This document shows positions 44,717 through 52,873 of a stretch of DNA of 64,000 bases, one piece after another. The notes beneath the pieces were generated by a model, which was not told the origin of the DNA, did not search any database, and was given only the letters and a program-made list of their open reading frames with translations. This DNA is from Methylobacterium sp. J-076 (GTDB taxonomy: Bacteria; Pseudomonadota; Alphaproteobacteria; Rhizobiales; Beijerinckiaceae): contig NZ_JAKSXW010000130.1 of NCBI RefSeq assembly GCF_022829405.1, positions 1-64,000 of the forward strand, written 5' to 3'. A program made the translations under genes and the position numbers. Each line of letters begins with the position of its first letter. The first letter of the stretch is position 1.

Positions 44717-47212
44717 ATGGCCGACCCTTTGCAAAACGATCGCCTTGGCCGAGACCGGGTGCAGCCCGAGCGGCCGGGGATGGCCGATACGACGTCCGAT
44801 ACAGCCGTGCATCAGTGGCTTGACGCGCTTGGCGATGCAGTCCCGGACAGCGTCAAGAGCGATTTTGCAAAGGTGGGCGACGACGCCACAATGCTGCTGA
44901 ATTGGTTCATCGACCATGAGCGTGGCGATCCAGCGATCGACACCGCCATGCCGCAGAACATCAAGGACGCGGAAAGTCGCCTGCTCGCCAATGATGCGGT
45001 GTCGAAGCGCATCATTGTGGCGGACGGGCCCGATAAGGGTAAGATTACGCGCGACACGTTGAAGAACCTAGTCCACGATGTCGACAGCGCTGCCAAATCT
45101 GCCAAAACATCATGGAACGCGTTCAAGGGGGCCAACAAGTCGGCAGATGCGGCGACGTTCCAAATGGCGTTGGATGCAAACCTCCTACAGGCGAACGTAC
45201 TGCTGTTGGACGCCGCCGCGCCGGACTCGAAGATCGACGGCAATTTCGCCGTCGCCGATTTGCTGGCGGTGTCGAGCGGCGACAGTCACGTCCCGGAGGC
45301 CCTGAAAAACGCGGCTGCGCTCTACAGCCAGCCCGGCATGTTCGCCATGCTCGATACGGGTGGCATGGACGTCACGTCGTCTCACGAAGACGGATTGGCA
45401 GATCAGAATAACATCGGAAAATACGTCTCCCTCGAGCTGAGCTCCGTGAAACCGGATCAGCTCGGCGCGATCCTGAATGAGGCAGCTGACCACAACGCCG
45501 TCGCAGGCATCGACATCTCGCAACTCGACCATGACGTCTTCGACCACCCGAAGAAATATACCGGTGCGCAGAAGGCTGCGGTGATGCAGCACCTCGCCGA
45601 TGCCAAGTCGCGACTCGAGGCCGGACTCTCTGCGACTGACTTTTACTCCCCATCTTGGGCCGCAGAGGGGTTCAATGAGAACCCCAACCAAATCATCGGT
45701 GATTTGAGGGGCAGGATCAGTCAGCTTTCCAGCGATGAAGATGTCCAGAAGTTCATCGCCGATACTCACGGCGCGGCTCTTCGAAACATCGTCTCCGCCG
45801 ACCCGGGGCTGAAGGAGAGATTGAAAACTATCTACAAAAATGATGTTCAGAATGGACGTTTGCTGAAAGACGTGCTCAGTGCCAAGGACTCGAACGGCAA
45901 GACGGTCTCGCCGGAGGATGGGCTGGCGTCCTATATGCAGACTGCCACTGCCCTATATACTGTGTTTAAAGAAGATATGAAACTTCCAGACGTTATCGAT
46001 CTTCAGTCCATGGTAAATAATTCAGGACAGATCGATGTATTGCAGAAGGCATTCGCTGACAATATTCTCAGCGGAAAAACGTTGCGCGAGGATATTGAGA
46101 ACGGAGTCGAGATTGGAACGGCGATCGATCGCTTCACGCGCGATGCCGCTCATTTCGGCGCGGTCCTGCCGGGCGATGTCATGACGGCGCATATCGAGGA
46201 TCTGAGGCGGACCGTATCCGATACTATCACAGACAGCCATGTCGACACTTCGACCACCGAGGAACTCACCGCCGCTCTCTCCGACGCAAACGGCAACCTC
46301 GACGAGCCGAAGATCGCCCAAATCATTGCACAGGCCGAGGCGCAGGGCGCGGACATCTTGACCGCGAGTGATGGAACCAAAATCCAGCCCAACCAGCTCA
46401 TCGGAGCGATCAACTCGGTGTTCACGGCAATACGTAAAGGCGTCAAGCTGAAGGATGCGCTCTCGAAGCTGGACTCGTCCAGACCGCCGCTGGACGGGCA
46501 GAAACCGCTTACACAACTTTACAACAGAGGTGTGATACACGGAGTTGGCGCGTTGATGCTTGGTGCCGTGATTGCGGTAAGGCAGGCGGATTTAGCGCCC
46601 CAGGGCCGTCAGAAGCTGACGATCGGCGAGTTAACCGCGTGTATGCAACTTATGGGTGCCGCACTCGAGGGCGGATCCAAGTATATGAAGGATACCGGAC
46701 GGGGGCCACTGTCGCCGAGAGCTATCAAGCTTATGGAGGCAAATGGCAAAATGATCGGCGGTGCAGGCAGCGCGATCGCCGGTGTGTTTAGTCTCATCGC
46801 CGGCGCCCAAGCGGCCAAGAATGGGGATAAGGCGGGAGCGGGCGTTAATTTCACCTTCGGCATAACAAACTTCTTCGCCGGTGCCTCTGCGGCCATTGAA
46901 GGCGGCGTTAATTTCTTGGAAGCCGGTGGTGCCAGGATCTTTGGCGTTCAGTTAGGGGAGAGCGCAATGAACCTTCTGGCAACCCTTTCCCCGCGGCTGG
47001 CAGTGCTCAGCTCGGGTCTCGGCTATTTCGCGGCCGCGGCGTTTGTGCCGACCTTGTTCGGGTATGGCATCTACCTCTTAGTCGACGGGAGGAAACGGGT
47101 CGTCAATTTTCAGGAGGCATCCATACCGGAGCTTAAGCAGTTCGGAATTACGGGCGGCAAGTCCCCGGCGCCCTATGCGCCGGCCGAACAGTATCCGTTC
47201 GCGCCATCCTGA
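44717..47212 (+). CDS. Type III effector/translocator-like protein (HrpK/HrpF-NolX type)
   Basis: The 831-residue protein has no signal peptide. Residues 1-570 are helical and polar with Ser/Asp/Ala-rich stretches, including DHDVFDHPKKYTGAQKAAVMQHLADAKSRLE in part, and an EF-hand-like acidic pattern. Four hydrophobic stretches lie near the C-terminus (HGVGALMLGAVIAV; GGAGSAIAGVFSLIAGAQA; FGITNFFAGASAAIEG; GYFAAAAFVPTLFGYGIYLLV). This layout and sequence feel match HrpK/HrpF/NolX-type translocators. No type III secretion genes are in the window. GC content is lower than in neighbours. AAGGACC precedes the ATG; an alternative ATG is at 44780. Family assignment is from memory and moderate. Confidence 0.55.
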   Translation: MADPLQNDRLGRDRVQPERPGMADTTSDTAVHQWLDALGDAVPDSVKSDFAKVGDDATMLLNWFIDHERGDPAIDTAMPQNIKDAESRLLANDAVSKRIIVADGPDKGKITRDTLKNLVHDVDSAAKSAKTSWNAFKGANKSADAATFQMALDANLLQANVLLLDAAAPDSKIDGNFAVADLLAVSSGDSHVPEALKNAAALYSQPGMFAMLDTGGMDVTSSHEDGLADQNNIGKYVSLELSSVKPDQLGAILNEAADHNAVAGIDISQLDHDVFDHPKKYTGAQKAAVMQHLADAKSRLEAGLSATDFYSPSWAAEGFNENPNQIIGDLRGRISQLSSDEDVQKFIADTHGAALRNIVSADPGLKERLKTIYKNDVQNGRLLKDVLSAKDSNGKTVSPEDGLASYMQTATALYTVFKEDMKLPDVIDLQSMVNNSGQIDVLQKAFADNILSGKTLREDIENGVEIGTAIDRFTRDAAHFGAVLPGDVMTAHIEDLRRTVSDTITDSHVDTSTTEELTAALSDANGNLDEPKIAQIIAQAEAQGADILTASDGTKIQPNQLIGAINSVFTAIRKGVKLKDALSKLDSSRPPLDGQKPLTQLYNRGVIHGVGALMLGAVIAVRQADLAPQGRQKLTIGELTACMQLMGAALEGGSKYMKDTGRGPLSPRAIKLMEANGKMIGGAGSAIAGVFSLIAGAQAAKNGDKAGAGVNFTFGITNFFAGASAAIEGGVNFLEAGGARIFGVQLGESAMNLLATLSPRLAVLSSGLGYFAAAAFVPTLFGYGIYLLVDGRKRVVNFQEASIPELKQFGITGGKSPAPYAPAEQYPFAPS

Positions 47213-47424
47213 TCCGCTGTCCTGAAACCTTCGGCCGCGGTCGGCGCGGGTTACTCTCCGGTGCCGACCGAAGCCACCGACGCGACTGCCGGTCGGTGTC
47301 GCCGCCTCGGTGGGTGGCGTCAGCCGACGCGGCCGGTGCTATTGCTAAGGAGGCTAAGCGTCCCGCGCATCCGAGGCCGCCGCACGGCGCCGGCCGGTGG
47401 ACTCCCGAATGAGGCCAAGCCCCC

Positions 47425-48150
47425 TCACGCCCGGCGCATCCGCTGCGAGACGGTGAAGCGCCCGGCCGGATGGAGGGTCGAGGACATCTCGATGATCTTG
47501 CCGGCCCCGTCGAGGTAGTGCCGCAGGATCCGGAGCGCGGGCGTGCCGGCCTCGGCCTTCAGCACCCCCGCCCGGACCGCCGGCAGGGCGATGGCCTCCA
47601 CGTCCTGGCGGATCTCGGCGCAGCTGCGGTGGTGGTGCTGCTCGACCAACGTGCTGATCAGGACGTCCGGCGAGGCCCGGGCGACCTCACCGAGATCGGC
47701 ATAGGCCGGGTCGAGGTAGACATCCGTCCAGCCCACCGGGGCGCCCCCCGGCCTGCCGTCCCGGCGGATGCTGGAGATCCGGAACCAGGCCGTACCGGGC
47801 GCGCAGCCGAGGTCCGCCGCCAGCGCCGCGTCCACGGTGACGTCGCCCGTTTCCCGGACCTCCCGCACATGGGTGGCGCCGAACTGGATCAGATCCTCCA
47901 GGGAGGCCAGGGGCTGCCGGTAGCCGCTCGTGGGCACGCTCGCCTCGACCCGGGTGCCCGCCTTCTTGTTGCGCGAGATCAGACCCCGGTCCTGCAACTG
48001 GCGGATCGCCGTCCGCATGGTGTGGCGGCTCGTGCCGTAGTGCTCGCACAGCTCGAGTTCGGTCGGCAGCAGCGACCCCACGGGGAACCGGCCCGAGGTG
48101 ATCCCCGCCGTCAGGTCCCGCGCCACCTGCGCCCACAGCGTCTCGCTCAT
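47425..48150 (-). CDS. GntR family regulator, HutC (UTRA) subfamily
   Basis: The 241-residue protein has an N-terminal winged helix (DLTAGITSGRFPVGSLLPTELELCEHYGTSRHTMRTAIRQLQ in part) and a C-terminal UTRA ligand-binding domain (FRISSIRRDG; GWTDVYLDPAYADL; ALPAVRAGVLKAEAGTPALRILRHYLD in part). HutC proteins repress catabolic operons and respond to a pathway metabolite. It is divergent from the lyase-symporter operon, with 122 bases between starts that hold two perfect ATGTCCGGACAT palindromes, its obvious operators. Start at ATG 48150. Confidence 0.88.
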   Translation of the reverse strand: MSETLWAQVARDLTAGITSGRFPVGSLLPTELELCEHYGTSRHTMRTAIRQLQDRGLISRNKKAGTRVEASVPTSGYRQPLASLEDLIQFGATHVREVRETGDVTVDAALAADLGCAPGTAWFRISSIRRDGRPGGAPVGWTDVYLDPAYADLGEVARASPDVLISTLVEQHHHRSCAEIRQDVEAIALPAVRAGVLKAEAGTPALRILRHYLDGAGKIIEMSSTLHPAGRFTVSQRMRRA

Positions 48151-48191
48151 CGTCCCAGCCCCGGCCCCTGCACTTTCCTGCATCCGTCCGG

Positions 48192-48220
48192 TTGACGTAA
48201 TGTCCGGACATGAGGTAATC
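48192..48220 (+). promoter_or_regulatory. Probable lyase operon promoter
   Basis: TTGACG at 48192 is followed 17 bases later by GTAATC, a plausible -35/-10 pair. The first operator palindrome lies exactly between them, which would let the repressor block RNA polymerase. Confidence 0.45.
48200..48211. promoter_or_regulatory. Palindrome ATGTCCGGACAT, operator copy 1
   Basis: A perfect 12-base palindrome between the divergent HutC-type regulator and lyase genes, repeated identically 27 bases further on. Confidence 0.7.
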
Positions 48221-48226
48221 GCATCA

Positions 48227-48238
48227 ATGTCCGGACAT
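48227..48238. promoter_or_regulatory. Palindrome ATGTCCGGACAT, operator copy 2
   Basis: Second exact copy, 27 bases centre to centre from the first and 34 bases before the lyase start; it lies just downstream of the proposed -10 element. Confidence 0.7.
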
Positions 48239-48272
48239 AAACGAGTCGGGCGCGTTTCGCCAGGAGGAAACC

Positions 48273-49646
48273 ATGACACGCCCGCTGCCCCCCGCCGCGA
48301 CGACCGCCATCGACTCGCTGCTGTTCCGCGACGCCTTCGGCACGCCGGCCATGCGCGCCGTGTTCTCGGACCACGCCCTGATCCAGCGCTACATCGAGGT
48401 GGAAATCGCGCTCGCCAGGGCCGAGGCGGCCTGCGGCGTCATCCCCGCCGAGGCGGCGGCCTCCATCGCCGAGCGCTGTGATTTCGCCACCCTGGACTTC
48501 GACCTCCTGCGGTGGGAGACCGACAACGTCGGCTACCCGATCCTGCCCCTCGTCCACCAGCTCGTGCACCAGTGCGGCGAGGCGGGGCGGTACGTCCACT
48601 GGGGCGCCACCACCCAGGACATCATGGACACGGCCAACGTCCTGCAGGTCCGGGCGGGCCTCGCGATCGTGGAGGCCGACATCGCCGAGCTGCGCACGAT
48701 CCTGGCCGACCTGTCGAGGCGCTACCGGGATACGCCGATGGCCGGGCGCACCCACCTCCAGCAGGCGCTGCCGGTCACCTTCGGCTACAAGACGGCGATC
48801 TGGCTCGCCATGCTCGACCGGCACGCCGAGCGGCTGGAGCAGCTGAAGCCCCGGGTGCTCGTGGGCGAGTTCGCGGGGGCGGCGGGCACGCTGGCCTCCC
48901 TGGGGCAGGACGGCCTGCGGGTGCAGGAGGCGTTCTGCCGTGAGCTCGGGCTCGGCCAGCCGGCCTCCACCTGGCACGTCGCCCGCGACGGATTCGCCGA
49001 GACGGTGAACCTGCTGGCGCTGGTGACGGGCTCCCTCGGCAAGATCGCGCTCGACATCATGCTCATGGCCTCCACCGAGTTCGCGGAGGTCTACGAGCCC
49101 TTCGTCACCGGGCGCGGCGCCTCCTCCACCATGCCGCAGAAGCGCAACCCGATCTCCTCGGAGCTGATGCTCGCCGCCTCCAAGGGGGTGCGCCAGCAGG
49201 CCGGGCTGATGCTCGATGCGATGGTGCAGGATTTCGAGCGCGCCACCGGCCCGTGGCACGCCGAGTGGCTGGCGATCCCGGAGAGCTTCGTGCTCACGGC
49301 GGGCGCCCTGCATCAGGCCAAGTTCGCCCTGGGCGGGCTGATCGTCGATGAGGCGCGGATGCGCGACAACCTCGGCATCAGCCGCGGGCTGATCGTCGCC
49401 GAGGCGGTGATGATGGCGCTGGCCCCCCATACCGGACGCCAGCAGGCCCACGACCTCGTCTATGCCGCCTGCCGCGTCGTCAACGACAAGGGCGGAACGC
49501 TGGCCGAGGCCCTGGCGCAGGTGCCCGAGGTGACGGCCCATTTCGACCGCGCCGCCATCGACCGCCTGACCGATCCGGCGAACTACCTCGGCGCCGCGCC
49601 CGAGATGGTCGACCGCGTGCTCGCCAGCGCCCCGCGCCGGGCCTGA
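48273..49646 (+). CDS. Fumarase/aspartase superfamily lyase (PcaB/PurB-like)
   Basis: The 457-residue protein carries the superfamily signature loop SSTMPQKRNP and the other catalytic regions (HWGATTQDIMDT; GRTHLQQALPVTFG). The MPQKRNP form is closer to 3-carboxymuconate cycloisomerase and related carbon-nitrogen lyases than to true adenylosuccinate lyase. These enzymes add to or eliminate from succinyl/fumarate-type substrates. AGGAGG lies upstream of the ATG. It is followed by a dicarboxylate symporter and controlled by a HutC-type regulator, so it probably degrades an imported N-succinyl or dicarboxylate compound. Exact reaction unknown. Confidence 0.8.
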   Translation: MTRPLPPAATTAIDSLLFRDAFGTPAMRAVFSDHALIQRYIEVEIALARAEAACGVIPAEAAASIAERCDFATLDFDLLRWETDNVGYPILPLVHQLVHQCGEAGRYVHWGATTQDIMDTANVLQVRAGLAIVEADIAELRTILADLSRRYRDTPMAGRTHLQQALPVTFGYKTAIWLAMLDRHAERLEQLKPRVLVGEFAGAAGTLASLGQDGLRVQEAFCRELGLGQPASTWHVARDGFAETVNLLALVTGSLGKIALDIMLMASTEFAEVYEPFVTGRGASSTMPQKRNPISSELMLAASKGVRQQAGLMLDAMVQDFERATGPWHAEWLAIPESFVLTAGALHQAKFALGGLIVDEARMRDNLGISRGLIVAEAVMMALAPHTGRQQAHDLVYAACRVVNDKGGTLAEALAQVPEVTAHFDRAAIDRLTDPANYLGAAPEMVDRVLASAPRRA

Positions 49647-49745
49647 CGGCCAAGCCCGCTCCACCCCCGATCCCCCACGCGCCGATCCGCCGGGCTCGTC
49701 CCGGCGGCAACGAGAATGCGCGCCGCCCATCCCCCGGAGGACGCC

Positions 49746-51095
49746 ATGCCCATCGCCAGCCTTGACACCACAGCCCCCTCACCCACGCCGCCGCCGGCCG
49801 CCGCCACGCGCCGCAAACCGCTCTGGACCAATCTCGGCCTCCAGATCGTCCTCGCCATGGTGCTTGGCGCCGCCACCGGCTTCCTCGTCCCCGAGGTCGC
49901 CGTCCCGCTGAAGGTGCTCGGGGACATCTTCCTGCGGTTGATCAAGACTGCGGTGGCGCCGCTCGTGTTCCTGTGCGTCGTCGTCGGCGTCGTCTCGGCG
50001 GGCGACTTCAAGCGGGTCGGCAAGGTCGGGCTGATCGCGATGCTCTACTTCGAGATCGTCTCCACGATCGCCCTCGGCATCGGCCTGCTGGCGGGCAACC
50101 TGCTCGGCGTCGGCAAGGGCATGGCGGAATCCACCAAGGCGACCCTGGCCCAGGGCAAGGCGCCGACGGGGGCCGCCGCGCCGCACTCGACGCTGGACTT
50201 CATCCTCAACATCTTCCCCGACAACTTCATCGGCGCCTTCGCCAAGGGCGAACTGCTTCAGGTGCTGGTCATCGCGCTGATCTTCGGCGCCGCCCTGCTG
50301 CACCTGCCGCCGGAGAAGCGCCAGCCGATCGAGGCCGGGCTCAACAGGATCTCGGACGCGTTCTTCGAGTTCATTCACCTGATCATGCTGGTGGCGCCCA
50401 TCGGCACCTTCGGTGCCGTCGCCTTCGCCGTGGGATCGAGCGGCACGGCCGTGCTCCTGTCGCTGATCTACCTGATCCTCAGCTTCTACGCCGTGGTCAT
50501 CGTCTTCATCCTGGTGGTGCTCGGCACGATCTCGGCCATGTTCAAGATCAACCTGTTCCAGTTCCTGAACTTCATCCGCGAGGAGATCTACATCGTCCTC
50601 GGCACCGCCTCCTCCGAGAGCGTGCTGCCGCGCCTCCTCGAGAAGCTGCCGACCTACGGCTGCTCGCGCCAGTCGGTCGGCCTCGTGCTGCCCACGGGCT
50701 ACGCGTTCAACCTCGACGGGACCTCGATCTACATGTCGATGGGCGTGATCTTCCTCGCCAACGCCTACCACGTGCCCCTCGACCTCGGGCAACAGGTCGG
50801 CATCCTGGCCATCATGCTGCTCACCTCCAAGGGGGCGGCGACGGTGTCGGGCGGCAGCTTCGTGGTCTTCGCGGCCACGGTGGCGGCGACCGGCGTGCTG
50901 CCGCTGGAGGGCCTGCCGATCCTGTTCGGGGTCTACCGGTTCATGTCCATCGCCATCGCCACCACCAACGTCATCGGCAACAGCGTGGCCACCGTGGTGA
51001 CCGCCAAGCTCGCCGGCGAGTTCGATCCGGCGATGGCCCGGCAGGCGATGGACCGCATGCGGGCCGCGCGGGCGGGGGCGGCCCTGGCAGGCTGA
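49746..51095 (+). CDS. Dicarboxylate/amino acid:cation symporter (DAACS, DctA/GltP-like)
   Basis: The 449-residue membrane protein shows the family core: FLRLIKTAVAPLVFLCVVVGV, LGTASSESVLPRLLEKL, LPTGYAFNLDGTSIYMSMGVIFLA in part and LTSKGAATVSGGSFVVFAAT. DctA-type proteins import C4-dicarboxylates or acidic amino acids with protons or sodium. The start ATG at 49746 has GGAGG upstream. It lies 99 bases after the lyase gene in the same operon and presumably imports the lyase's substrate. Confidence 0.9.
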   Translation: MPIASLDTTAPSPTPPPAAATRRKPLWTNLGLQIVLAMVLGAATGFLVPEVAVPLKVLGDIFLRLIKTAVAPLVFLCVVVGVVSAGDFKRVGKVGLIAMLYFEIVSTIALGIGLLAGNLLGVGKGMAESTKATLAQGKAPTGAAAPHSTLDFILNIFPDNFIGAFAKGELLQVLVIALIFGAALLHLPPEKRQPIEAGLNRISDAFFEFIHLIMLVAPIGTFGAVAFAVGSSGTAVLLSLIYLILSFYAVVIVFILVVLGTISAMFKINLFQFLNFIREEIYIVLGTASSESVLPRLLEKLPTYGCSRQSVGLVLPTGYAFNLDGTSIYMSMGVIFLANAYHVPLDLGQQVGILAIMLLTSKGAATVSGGSFVVFAATVAATGVLPLEGLPILFGVYRFMSIAIATTNVIGNSVATVVTAKLAGEFDPAMARQAMDRMRAARAGAALAG

Positions 51096-51253
51096 CGCGC
51101 CTCGACGGTCCGGTCAGTCTCGAGGAGTGCGCCCCGCCGAAGGCCGTGCCGGTGGTCCAGGGGCTCCGGGTGGGGATGTCGGGAGTGTCGCGCCCGGCAC
51201 CCTCGGTGAGCATGAGCGTCGGAGCCCGGCGGATCCCGCGAGGCCCGATGCGG

Positions 51254-52033
51254 TCACCCCCGCGGTGCACCGCTCAGCGGGTTTTCGGGGTCCCAGCCGT
51301 AATGCAGGGTTTCGAAGCGCATCGAGCGGGCATCGACCATCAGCAGGCGGCCGACCAGCGGCTCCCCAAAATCGGCGACGGCGCGGATGACCTCCATCGC
51401 CATCAACGAGCCCATCACCCCCGCCAGGGCGCCGAGGACGCCGGCCTCCGCACAGGGCGGGACGCTGCCCGGCGGCGGTGGGCTGGGGAACAGGCAGCGA
51501 TAGGTCGGGTTCGGGCGCCCGTCCGCGCCGCGTTCGTGTGCGCGGAGCGTGGTGAGGGTGCCGTCGAAGCGCCCGAGGGCCGCCGTCACGAGGGGCCGGC
51601 CGGCGTGGTAGCAGGAGTCGGACACAAGGTAGCGGGTGGCGAAGTTGTCCGAGCCGTCGGCCACCACGTCATAGCGGGCCATGAGCGCCGCCGCGTTCTC
51701 CGGGCCGAGGCGGAGGGCATGGCCCTCCACGGTGACGTGCGGGTTGAGGCGGGTCACGGCGTCGGCCGCGCTCTCCACCTTCGGGCGGCCGATGTCCCCC
51801 GTGCCGTGGATGACCTGTCGCTGCAGGTTCGACAGGGACACCGTGTCGTCGTCGGCGATGCCGATGGTGCCGATGCCGGCCGCCGCGAGATACTGGATGA
51901 GCGGCGCACCGAGCCCGCCCGCCCCGACCACGAGGACCCGCGCCGCCTTGAGCTTCGCCTGCCCCGGCCCGCCCACCTCGGGGAGGACGAGGTGGCGCGC
52001 GTACCGTTCGATCTCGTCGCTGTCGAAAGCCAT
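51254..52033 (-). CDS. moeB: MoeB/ThiF family adenylyltransferase
   Basis: The 259-residue protein has the E1-like fold: RYARHLVLPEVGGPGQAKLKAARVLVVGAGGLGAPL in part (ATP site), DDDTVSLSNLQRQVIH, GRPKVESAADAVTRLNP, VADGSDNFATRYLVSD. It activates the C-terminal glycine of a ubiquitin-like sulfur carrier (MoaD or ThiS) with ATP. One zinc-type cysteine is in TYRCLFPSPPPPG; the second CxxC pair of E. coli MoeB is not seen, so zinc binding may be missing. It is convergent with the symporter gene. Confidence 0.88.
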   Translation of the reverse strand: MAFDSDEIERYARHLVLPEVGGPGQAKLKAARVLVVGAGGLGAPLIQYLAAAGIGTIGIADDDTVSLSNLQRQVIHGTGDIGRPKVESAADAVTRLNPHVTVEGHALRLGPENAAALMARYDVVADGSDNFATRYLVSDSCYHAGRPLVTAALGRFDGTLTTLRAHERGADGRPNPTYRCLFPSPPPPGSVPPCAEAGVLGALAGVMGSLMAMEVIRAVADFGEPLVGRLLMVDARSMRFETLHYGWDPENPLSGAPRG

Positions 52034-52093
52034 GGGCCCAAGGATGTCCCGCGCCGGCCGGAGACGGCGCGTGGGTCACGGTGGGGCGCCGCC

Positions 52094-52636
52094 TCAGCGC
52101 GGCGCGAGGATCATGATCATCTGGCGGCCTTCGAGCATCGGCTCGCTCTCCACCTTCGCGATCTCCGCCGTCTCGTGCTTCACGCGCTCGAGCAGCTTCA
52201 GGCCCAGATCCTGGTGGGCCATCTCGCGGCCGCGGAAGCGCAGGGTCACCTTGACCTTGTCGCCCTCTTCGAAGAACCGCTGCACCGACTTCATCTTGGT
52301 GTCGTAGTCGTGCTTGTCGATGCCGGGGCGGAGCTTGATCTCCTTCACCTCGACCGTCTTCTGCCGCTTGCGCGCCTCGTTCTGCTTCTTCTGTTCGTTG
52401 AAGCGGAAGCGGCCGTAATCGAGCAGCTTGCAGACGGGGGGAACGGAGTTGGGCGCGATCTCCACGAGATCGAGACCGGCCTCCTCGGCCAGGGCCAGCG
52501 CGTCGAAGAAGGGAACGACGCCGCGGTTTTGCCCGGTATCGTCGATCAACTGCACGTCTCGCACCCCGCGGATGTCGCGGTTGGCGCGTGGCCCGTCCTT
52601 CTGCGGGGCCGGCATGGCTCTCATCGGTCTACGAAT
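52094..52636 (-). CDS. infC: Translation initiation factor IF-3, probable AUU start
   Basis: The protein of about 180 residues is IF-3: [56 protein letters not shown] in part and [18 protein letters not shown]. It binds the 30S subunit and checks initiation codons. No ATG or GTG has a good ribosome binding site, but an ATT at 52636 is preceded by AGGAG at nine bases and gives the usual family N-terminus ([13 protein letters not shown]). E. coli infC also starts with AUU, which lets IF-3 limit its own translation; the same control is inferred here. Alternatives are ATG at 52624 and GTG at 52735. Confidence 0.9.
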   Translation of the reverse strand: MRRPMRAMPAPQKDGPRANRDIRGVRDVQLIDDTGQNRGVVPFFDALALAEEAGLDLVEIAPNSVPPVCKLLDYGRFRFNEQKKQNEARKRQKTVEVKEIKLRPGIDKHDYDTKMKSVQRFFEEGDKVKVTLRFRGREMAHQDLGLKLLERVKHETAEIAKVESEPMLEGRQMIMILAPR

Positions 52637-52873
52637 GGCTGTGGTCTCCTGCTTCAACGACAAACGGCGGTCGCGATAGACCCCTCCCAGGATCCTCTGA
52701 CCGCCAGCCGTTCCGGTCCGTTCCGGAGTCGACACCTTGCCGCAAGTGCGTCGCGAGTCAACGGGGTTGCGTGACGAAATGGCTCATGGTGCAGCGCGCG
52801 ACACGGCGATCGGTTCCGCCTCGGTGCGATGTGAGGCCTACGGGCCATCGCCGCAAGGCCGCGATGCCTGGGC

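Noticed and set aside
43640..47220. A complete genomic island with an integrase at tRNA-Gln
   Set aside because: No integrase, no second copy of the tRNA end and only one gene of unlike composition are present, so only possible acquired DNA is claimed.
49973..52774. A 933-codon plus-strand frame across the symporter, moeB and infC
   Set aside because: It crosses three well-supported genes on both strands and has the Arg/His-rich composition of a shadow frame.
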